Source: Verrucomicrobiia bacterium (GTDB lineage Bacteria; Verrucomicrobiota; Verrucomicrobiia; Verrucomicrobiales; DEV007). From it: DNA of 64,000 nt. The number at the start of each line of letters is the position of its first letter. Within the stretch, counting starts at the first letter, position 1. A program made the position numbers and the translations under genes. Shown here piece by piece: positions 57,516 to 64,000 of this stretch. The notes under the pieces were generated by a model that saw only the letters and a program-made list of their open reading frames with translations, had not been told where the DNA came from and did no database searches. The DNA lies in contig JAUIAH010000034.1 of assembly GCA_030425385.1 (NCBI GenBank), positions 1 to 64,000 of the forward strand, in the 5' to 3' direction.

Positions 57516-58226
57516 TTAGAGAATCCCCATCAAATGAGCGCCCAGCGCCATGATGCCAAGGTCGACAAGAAGGTGGCTCAACCAGGCGCCTAACAATGTG
57601 CCCTGGCGCTCCCACAACTGGCTCCATAACCAGCCGCCTACGGCCACACAGAATGCCAGAAAGACGGCGAGACCAAACGAGAAGAATTGGGAAAGAACTA
57701 CCAGATGATGGGCGGCGAAAGCCCCCGCCGCCAGGACATGGGCCCAGGAAGGCGTGATCAAGTGGCGTAGATTTCCGAAGACGAACCATCGCCAATAGAC
57801 CTCCTCAATCAGTGAATGGATGATTGATAGGAAGAGCGCAAACAGGAGAAAGTGATTCAGGACACCCATTCCGGCGACGCGCTCGCGAATGCGCGGTGCC
57901 CCTGCTTCTACCGTGGTTCCCAGGGGTGTCTGCATGAGGAGAAGCATCAGCGCCACGATGGTGCCTCCCGATGCGATCCCCAGCCACAGCGCTCGCGCCC
58001 TATCGCTCTTGCGAGGCCACAGGCAGAGGGAGAATGGCTCACGCAGGATCAGGGTTGTCGCCGCGAATGGCCACACCACCAGCATGACCTTCATCAGCGC
58101 ATAGAGGCCGTTTCCCAGTGCTGTCCCCGGAAAGGCGACAAAGTAGAAGAGAGACATCACGAGTGGGAGCGTCATGGCGGGAATGAGAATCCACCAACGC
58201 CGCACACGATTGGACTGGTCAGGCAT
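57516..58226 (-). CDS. CPBP family intramembrane metalloprotease
   Basis: 236 residues, about seven membrane helices. The family motifs lie in the second half: SLIEEVYWRWFVFG (Glu-Glu pair and Arg), AFAAHHLV (His), and WLSHLLVDL (His). Relatives cleave prenylated or membrane-associated substrates, and some give self-immunity to bacteriocins; no bacteriocin gene is seen nearby. It lies 76 nt downstream of the CRTAC1-like gene on the same strand. Confidence 0.85.
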   Translation of the reverse strand: MPDQSNRVRRWWILIPAMTLPLVMSLFYFVAFPGTALGNGLYALMKVMLVVWPFAATTLILREPFSLCLWPRKSDRARALWLGIASGGTIVALMLLLMQTPLGTTVEAGAPRIRERVAGMGVLNHFLLFALFLSIIHSLIEEVYWRWFVFGNLRHLITPSWAHVLAAGAFAAHHLVVLSQFFSFGLAVFLAFCVAVGGWLWSQLWERQGTLLGAWLSHLLVDLGIMALGAHLMGIL

Positions 58227-58302
58227 GCGATATCCTATCGAAACAAAGATGTTGTTCGTATCGATAAATGTATCTCTTCTATTGATGCGATCAATGTTAC
58301 GG

Positions 58303-60882
58303 CTACTCTCCGTATGGAGAAAGCATCAGAGCGCTTGCATCCGACGGACCTTCTTGAATCCGCACCAGTTGCCCGGCGTCGAGGTTCTCAAACGCTTGCG
58401 TGATCCCGCTCGGCCAGCGAATGGATAGGCGATCCACCTTCGTTGCGTCTCCCAATCCTAGCAGAATGGTCTTGCTCTGTTGCGCCGAGAATCCCTCGCC
58501 ACAGCGGGTCTCCTGCACGAGTTGCTGGTCGCCCACTTCGGCCACGATGCGCACGCCGTAGCCATCGCGATTGGATTGTTGTCCAACGAATCGAAGTGCC
58601 AGGAAATGGCGCGTTTCCCCGGCATGTTCCAATAATTGGCCTAACTGATTTCGATACCAGACGAGCTTTGGCGCGTTGGCATTGATGCTCGCGAGATCCG
58701 GCCAGCCATCGTGGTCATAGTCCCAACGGACCACGCTGCGACCGTCACCGATGTGTGCCATGCCAGAGAGACCGGAAAGATCTTCAAACTGATCTCCTTC
58801 GAGATTCAGAAAGAAACGGTTGATCTCGTGTCCACTAAGTGAGTGCTCGCCACTGGAGGAAGTGTCTAACAGGTTGACCGCCTGCTTCGTCGATGCCTCA
58901 AAGGCCGGTGACTTTTCTAGGTCTTCTCCTTTAGCAGGATCCTGGCGCACGACCGCGCGCCAAAGCACACTTCACAAGTCTTGATCAGACGCCGTCACAG
59001 AGGGCGCGCTGTAGAAACCGCTGGCGGAATAAATGTCAGGATAGCGATCATTGTCGGCATCAACGAAGAGCCCACCAAAGGCCCAGCCTACCTTGGCCAC
59101 GTGCTTATCGTGCTCGCCGATGCCCGCAACTTGTACAAGCTGATCGCCCTGATTCTCGAAGAGCAGACTGCCTTGAGCTGAGAAAGGCACGCGCGCATCG
59201 AGGCCATCGATCTGGCGGGTGATGCGCTTCCCAGCCTTGCTGTACATGTTAGACACGTAGAGGTCGAGCCGCCCATCGCGATTGTAGTCGTCCCACGAGG
59301 CTCCCATGCCGAAGCCCATCATATCAGAGCCGGCGATCTCCTTGGAAACATCTCGGAACACGGTCTGCCCGCTCGCGTCTGGTCCCTCGTTGCGGAAGAA
59401 GGCATCAGGCGCAAAGTCGTTGGCGACGTAGAGATCCACATCGCCATCGTTGTCCTGATCTGACCAGACACTTTGATACGTGTTTCGCCATTCGGCGAGG
59501 GTTCCCGCTGCGCGTGGGATGACGAATCGGCCTTGGCGGTTTTCCAGGAGCAAATTGGGCGGTCCAAAGAGATCGAGATAACGGTGCGACTTTGCCGCGC
59601 GTTCCTCAAGCTGTTTGGCCATTGGGGCGGGGAAGAATTCCTTCGCCCACATGGAAACCGGCGTTTCCTGTGTGGTTGGGCCATAGAGCCCGAGATAAAC
59701 ATCGAGGAAACCGTCGTTGTTGTAGTCGGCGGCAGAGATGGTGGAGACGAGATAGGGAAGGGGAACAGTCACTTTGCTAGACCTTTCTTCGAAACGTCCA
59801 TCCACATTCTCCAAATAGAGACTGCGTTTCAGGCTTCGGCCGATGAAGACATCTGGGTCGCCATCGTTGTCGAAATCAGCGAAGAGCGCTGCATTGCAAT
59901 AACCGTCCAAATCCAGACCCACGGCCGGCGCGATGTCCTCGAATTTCCCATCCAAGGCGCGTCGACGAAATAGCTGATTCTTTCCCCACCGGCCCATCAC
60001 ATAGAGCTCATCCCAGCCGTCTTCATCGATGTCCACCACGCTCAGCGCGGGGTGCTGATGGGAAGAATCCAAGTCCTGGTAGCGCGCATAGACCGGATCA
60101 GTCGTGGTGAATTTCCCTTTGGTAAAGAGATCGATGAGATTCAACTCATGATAAGACGTGAGGGCGCGCTCGAGGTCTTGAGGACTGGCAAGAGTTTCGT
60201 CGAGGCATTCGCGAAAGAAGGTGTCTGGAGAGATGAACGTCGTGATCGGCATCTGACGCCACTCACAGATTCGCCAAATCTTGTCATTGCTTTGCTGCCA
60301 ATCGACTTCTTGATTGCCGTGAATCTCCAGCTGCCAGCCGTTGGTGAGCGTGGCGAGCCCCTCGAAGCCGACCGTCGCGGTCATGAGATCCGCACGCGTT
60401 TCGGAAGGGTGGGCCTCGATAAAGTAGAACTTGGATCGCTCGAATGACTCCACCTCTTTGAGCAAGGGCTTCCACAAGAGATCGCTTGCGATCGCTCCCA
60501 CCGTAAACGTGGCCGAGGGGAGATGGACACGCGAACGCACGAAAGGGAGGCTCTTCATGGCCGGCCCAGCTTCTTCACGATCAAGGTCGTGAAAGCGAAA
60601 CTTGGGGGTGAAATGGGAGGCGCTTTGGTCGCTCGGTAAGCTGCGTTCCTTTTGAAGCGCCTTGCTGATGGCTTTGAGTGTTGGCGTGTATGCTAGCAGC
60701 CATTCCTCAGAGGAGACGAGCTGCTGCAGGCGTTCTTCCTCCGTCAACGGGGCAGGTTCTGCCTGAGCGGGCCCGGCCTTCGTTTCTTGGGTAGGCTCTT
60801 TGGAGCACTGACAAAGTCCCGAAATGGACAGCGCCGCGAACAGCGAGAGCCAAGCCCGTTTCTGTTCGCGGCGCGTGATCAT
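58303..60882 (-). CDS. CRTAC1-like FG-GAP/ASPIC lipoprotein with one in-frame TGA (possible selenocysteine)
   Basis: About 860 codons if the TGA at 58972-58974 is read through. The ATG at 60882 gives a lipoprotein-like N-terminus ([15 protein letters not shown]); an upstream in-frame ATG at 60960 overlaps the preceding gene. FG-GAP/VCBS repeats occupy about residues 280-640 ([96 protein letters not shown]). After SDQDL comes TGA, then [10 protein letters not shown] in the same frame, one further FG-GAP repeat ([13 protein letters not shown]) and a complete ASPIC/UnbV domain (about 735-850) ending [26 protein letters not shown] single stop inside otherwise intact coding means a recent nonsense mutation or recoding. 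Confidence 0.75.
58941..58974 (-). promoter_or_regulatory. Bacterial SECIS-like hairpin just after the in-frame TGA
   Basis: On the coding strand, 7 nt after the TGA, UUUGGCGC pairs with GCGCCAGG (58957-58964 with 58941-58948, the outer two pairs being G-U). Two further pairs may close a GGUC apical loop, whose first G is 18 nt after the TGA. Bacterial SECIS elements have a small apical loop with a G in its first two positions, 16-37 nt after the TGA. The fit is real, but GC-rich coding DNA forms such hairpins often. Confidence 0.4.
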
Positions 60883-60898
60883 GATTCCGAAGAGGTCG

Positions 60899-63800
60899 CT
60901 ACTGTTGTATGCGGAGGCGATAGTATCCAGCCGCTGCGGCGGTTCGGTTGGCGTCCGCATCCATGTAGTTACTGGTGGCGCCAGTTGCCGTGATTGTCGT
61001 CACTTCCTGCCAATCATCATTGAGCGTTGGTGAGAACTCTAACACATAAGTAGTGCCATCAACGCTGGACCAGCCGATATCGATTCCGGCATCGCCACGG
61101 GTGGGCGGCTCCAATTGGAAGAATGAGGTGGCATCGTTAGGATCCGTTCCCGCCAATTGCTCAACGGAGTCTGATTGGCCATCGCCATCACTATCCACGT
61201 TTGGATCCACGGGAATCGTGTCGCCGGCCAAGGCTTGGCCAGGATTCCCCTGGAGAAACTGGACGTCTTCTTCCGCGAGCACCTTGTCGTAGATCTGAAG
61301 GTCATCGATCCTACCCTGGAAGCCGAAACCGCCACTCAAGGCACCGATTTGCAACGGAGCGTTGCCGAGATCGTCGAAACCGCTGATGCCTTCGATGCGA
61401 TCCATCTCTTCGCCATTCAGATAGATGATCACCGCGCGGTCGTCCGACGAGTTGTCGAAAGCGACGGCAAGATGGTGTGCTTCTCCTGGGGCTGCTTCAG
61501 CCGAAAGCACCGCCTCACCACCTGCGAAAACGAACACACTGCCATCTGCGTATGCGAGAGCGAAGGGATCGCCTTGGGAATCAGCACTCTGATTCTTAGA
61601 GAGCAATGTAAGGACATTGGGCGACGATTCTGCCTGGAACCAGAGAGAGATGGACGTATCCACAAACGGATCGAAAGTGTCTACCACTTCTCCATAAGCA
61701 GCACCGGTCCCGTCGGATCCAAGGCTGACCGACTGACCAGCAGCGAGGGGTTCTTGGCCCAAGAGAAAGGCTCCATCACCGGTGGTCTGAAACTCGGCGT
61801 GACGACCGCGGCCCGATATGTCCGAGGCGGTGTTGCCTTCGGTTTCGTCGAAGGGATAGTGGGCCACGAGTCCGCTGCCACTATCAATGATCGCGGAAAG
61901 GTCCACGCGAACGACCTCTTCGCCGGAGTCGTTGCTGGCAAGCTCAAGAAAGGCCGAGAATCCACCCGCGCGGCCTTGTGGATCGAAGGTCACCGTGATG
62001 CTCCCTTCCTCGCGTGGAGCCAGGGTCGCTGGTGGCTCGCTCACCGCGTAGTGAGCACTGTCCAGCCCCGTGATGGTGGCGCTTGTGATGTTTAAAGCAT
62101 TCTCGCTGCCTGTATTGGTGATCTCCAGCGTGCGGGTTTGCGGACTCACACTGCTCAATTCGCCAAAGACATTGCGCGTTTGAATGAGCAAATTGGGATC
62201 GTCCGTGAGGATCATGCGCTGGTCCAGGCTGATGACATCAAATTGGATCCAGCTTGAGGCGGTTTGCCCCGTGCGTTCGATCTCAATCACATTGGCTCCC
62301 ACCACCGCGTCGACCTCAGTGGGAAGGAAGCTGGCATCAATGTTCACATCTTCTTCAATGTCCGTTAGGCTGTAGATGTCATGACCATTCACGCGGATCA
62401 CGACGTCATGAATGGATTCGTCGCCTCCGGAGCCGATCTGACCCAGTTCCACGTGCAACCGCATTTGAATGGTCTCTTGCACGAGGTCATCTGTAAGATT
62501 GAAGTGGATCCGGTTGAAAGGGTCGCCGGAAGTGATGGCGCGTTCAAAGTTGGTCCAATCCTCATCGACGGCGACCACTCCAATCGGATCTGGGTAGGTT
62601 CCTGCGAGATAGTAGTCGTCATCGAGGGCTTCCGCACTGCCAGGACCGGGCTGGTTGCCGCCTGCTTCCTGACTGAATTCCGCTTGGCTGTCATCAGCTT
62701 CGCCAATCTGCCAGAGCTGCTCGTAGGGCACAGGAAGCGAGTTAGGATCAATCGGGCTCGTCCCGTAGAGGACTTCGTCATTATCACTTTCGCCATCACC
62801 ATCCGTGTCCACTTGCAAGGGATCACTCCCTGCGGTGATCTCACGTCCATCAATGAGGCCATCGTCATCCGTGTCTTGATCGAGCACCAGAGTGTTGTGC
62901 TTGGTCACCTCGTCGCCGTCTAACAAACCGTCGCCATCAGTATCAGCCACACGTGGCTTTGAGCCATACTCTTTCACCTCGGCTCCATCTGCCAAGCCAT
63001 CGTTGTCAGTATCAGGATTCGCAGGTTCGGTCTTATTCTCGAACTCCTCCAAATTGGTGAGGCCATCGTCGTCTTGGTCCAGCGCGGCATCGGCCGGATC
63101 GGCCGGATCGAGGAAGTCGTAGTTCGCTTCGTAGCTGTTGGGGAGACGATCACGGTCCGTATCATCCGTGCGGTATTCCATCGCCAGATAGTCAAATTGG
63201 ATCCAGCCGGTTCCATCCAGGCGCTCGATGGTGAGGGTGTTAGGCCCTGGTGCCGCTCCAGCATCGGATCCACTCACCGTTGCGCGGACCAAGGTATCCC
63301 CGGTGATGCCGTTCTGTGAGAAGAATTCGAAGTCATTCAGGCGCATGACGATGTCGTGGGTGCTGCCGTCTGCGGGTCCCAGGCAGCACAATTGCACCTC
63401 TACCCGGTACTCGGCGCCTTCACTCGCGGAAATGTCATCCAAGTTGAAGTGGATCCGGTTGGTAGGATCGCCAGCCGTCAAGGCGCGGTCGTAGTTGGCC
63501 AAAGCTTCATCTGCAGCCACCGTTCCGATCTCGCCCGGGTAAGTGCCAGCGAAGTAATAGTCGTCATCCTGCTCCATGGCGCTTCCCGGCGCGGGGCTAG
63601 CGCCGGATTCCTGACTGAATTCAGATTGATTCCCATTCTGCAAGCCAAGCAGCCAGAGAGGTGTGTAGAGCACGGGGATGTCCGTGGGATCGTTAGGATC
63701 GGTTCCCAATTCCACTTCCGTCGCATCATCAACGCCATCCGTATCCGAATCGGCTACGGTGGGATCCGTTTGATGAACGTTCACTTCGTCCCCATCGCGG

Positions 63801-64000
63801 AGGGAATCGCCATCGGTGTCCACCACGTTGGGATCACTCTCGTGGACGTTGATCTCAGCGGCATCATCGAGACTATCACCATCACTATCAGCAAGATCGG
63901 GCCGCGTCTGATGCACGCGCACCTCATCGGCGTCGTTGAGGGTGTCGCCATCGGTATCCGCTTCGCTAGGATTCGACGCCACTTGATATTCCTCAAGATT
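60899..64000 (-). CDS. Giant secreted protein: type 3 repeats, carbohydrate-binding, choice-of-anchor D, LamG (N-terminus outside window)
   Basis: At least 1,033 residues; the frame is open to the window edge (it continues upstream as [19 protein letters not shown]), so the 5' end is missing. Two blocks of thrombospondin type 3 repeats ([24 protein letters not shown]; later [36 protein letters not shown]) alternate with two similar carbohydrate-binding-like modules ([27 protein letters not shown] and [27 protein letters not shown]). A choice-of-anchor D domain ([15 protein letters not shown]), a LamG domain (LVAHYPFDE to [14 protein letters not shown]) and the shared C-terminal module ([13 protein letters not shown], terminal YYRLRIQQ) follow. 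Closely related to 13600-16566. Confidence 0.85.
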   Translation of the reverse strand, partial: NLEEYQVASNPSEADTDGDTLNDADEVRVHQTRPDLADSDGDSLDDAAEINVHESDPNVVDTDGDSLRDGDEVNVHQTDPTVADSDTDGVDDATEVELGTDPNDPTDIPVLYTPLWLLGLQNGNQSEFSQESGASPAPGSAMEQDDDYYFAGTYPGEIGTVAADEALANYDRALTAGDPTNRIHFNLDDISASEGAEYRVEVQLCCLGPADGSTHDIVMRLNDFEFFSQNGITGDTLVRATVSGSDAGAAPGPNTLTIERLDGTGWIQFDYLAMEYRTDDTDRDRLPNSYEANYDFLDPADPADAALDQDDDGLTNLEEFENKTEPANPDTDNDGLADGAEVKEYGSKPRVADTDGDGLLDGDEVTKHNTLVLDQDTDDDGLIDGREITAGSDPLQVDTDGDGESDNDEVLYGTSPIDPNSLPVPYEQLWQIGEADDSQAEFSQEAGGNQPGPGSAEALDDDYYLAGTYPDPIGVVAVDEDWTNFERAITSGDPFNRIHFNLTDDLVQETIQMRLHVELGQIGSGGDESIHDVVIRVNGHDIYSLTDIEEDVNIDASFLPTEVDAVVGANVIEIERTGQTASSWIQFDVISLDQRMILTDDPNLLIQTRNVFGELSSVSPQTRTLEITNTGSENALNITSATITGLDSAHYAVSEPPATLAPREEGSITVTFDPQGRAGGFSAFLELASNDSGEEVVRVDLSAIIDSGSGLVAHYPFDETEGNTASDISGRGRHAEFQTTGDGAFLLGQEPLAAGQSVSLGSDGTGAAYGEVVDTFDPFVDTSISLWFQAESSPNVLTLLSKNQSADSQGDPFALAYADGSVFVFAGGEAVLSAEAAPGEAHHLAVAFDNSSDDRAVIIYLNGEEMDRIEGISGFDDLGNAPLQIGALSGGFGFQGRIDDLQIYDKVLAEEDVQFLQGNPGQALAGDTIPVDPNVDSDGDGQSDSVEQLAGTDPNDATSFFQLEPPTRGDAGIDIGWSSVDGTTYVLEFSPTLNDDWQEVTTITATGATSNYMDADANRTAAAAGYYRLRIQQ

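Overview
The window looks like chromosomal DNA of a member of the Verrucomicrobiota (Planctomycetes/Verrucomicrobia/Chlamydiae group). This is inferred from gene content, not from a marker gene. The pointers are a DUF1592/DUF1588/DUF1585 cytochrome-type protein paired with a DUF1552 Tat protein, two FG-GAP/ASPIC (CRTAC1-like) lipoproteins, very large secreted LamG/thrombospondin-type-3 proteins, a sigma factor with a membrane-spanning extension, an ECF sigma factor next to a Ser/Thr kinase, a eukaryote-type glycogen branching enzyme, Kdo/heptose lipopolysaccharide genes (so a Gram-negative envelope), and starts that mostly lack a Shine-Dalgarno sequence. No rRNA, tRNA, CRISPR array or phage was found.

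Layout. 0-3 kb: a non-coding stretch, a signal-peptidase-like lipoprotein lacking both catalytic residues and flanked by integron-like core sites, then a REP-associated transposase (RAYT). 3-13.4 kb: an FG-GAP/ASPIC/TPR lipoprotein; the minus-strand set hldE kinase, kdsB, pyrG, which supplies heptose phosphate, CMP-Kdo and CTP; a NagD-type HAD phosphatase; and a von Willebrand A protein with a lipoprotein partner. 13.5-25 kb: secreted LamG-type proteins interleaved with two regulatory loci, one a sigma factor with a built-in membrane anchor and partner, the other an ECF sigma factor followed by a zinc-finger/kinase/esterase fusion. 25-37 kb: a DciA-like protein, a membrane-anchored response regulator, an NlpC/P60 hydrolase, the DUF1592-DUF1552-glgB run, a SUKH protein and an ABC-2 permease with its membrane partner.

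37-47.4 kb is an accessory island: a 2,100-residue YD-repeat (Rhs-like) protein whose signal peptide lies one frame away, two AT-rich small secreted proteins, and a second near-identical RAYT with tandem repeats. It is bracketed by a 395-bp direct duplication of the 3' part of the ABC permease gene. 47.4-50 kb holds another large secreted protein, whose stop codon lies inside the duplicated fragment.

50.1-56.8 kb is the complete F1Fo ATP synthase operon atpBEFHAGDC. It is preceded by a perfect CRP-like palindrome and has a terminator-like hairpin between atpE and atpF. 56.9-64 kb: a frameshifted Uma2 gene, a CPBP membrane protease, a CRTAC1-like lipoprotein interrupted by one in-frame TGA with a hairpin suitably placed for selenocysteine insertion, and the 3' part of a giant thrombospondin-type-3/LamG protein that runs off the window.

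Most notable: the candidate selenoprotein, the zinc-finger/kinase/esterase fusion, a C-terminal module shared by four giant secreted proteins, and a CCTAAC motif recurring 10-19 nt upstream of start codons.
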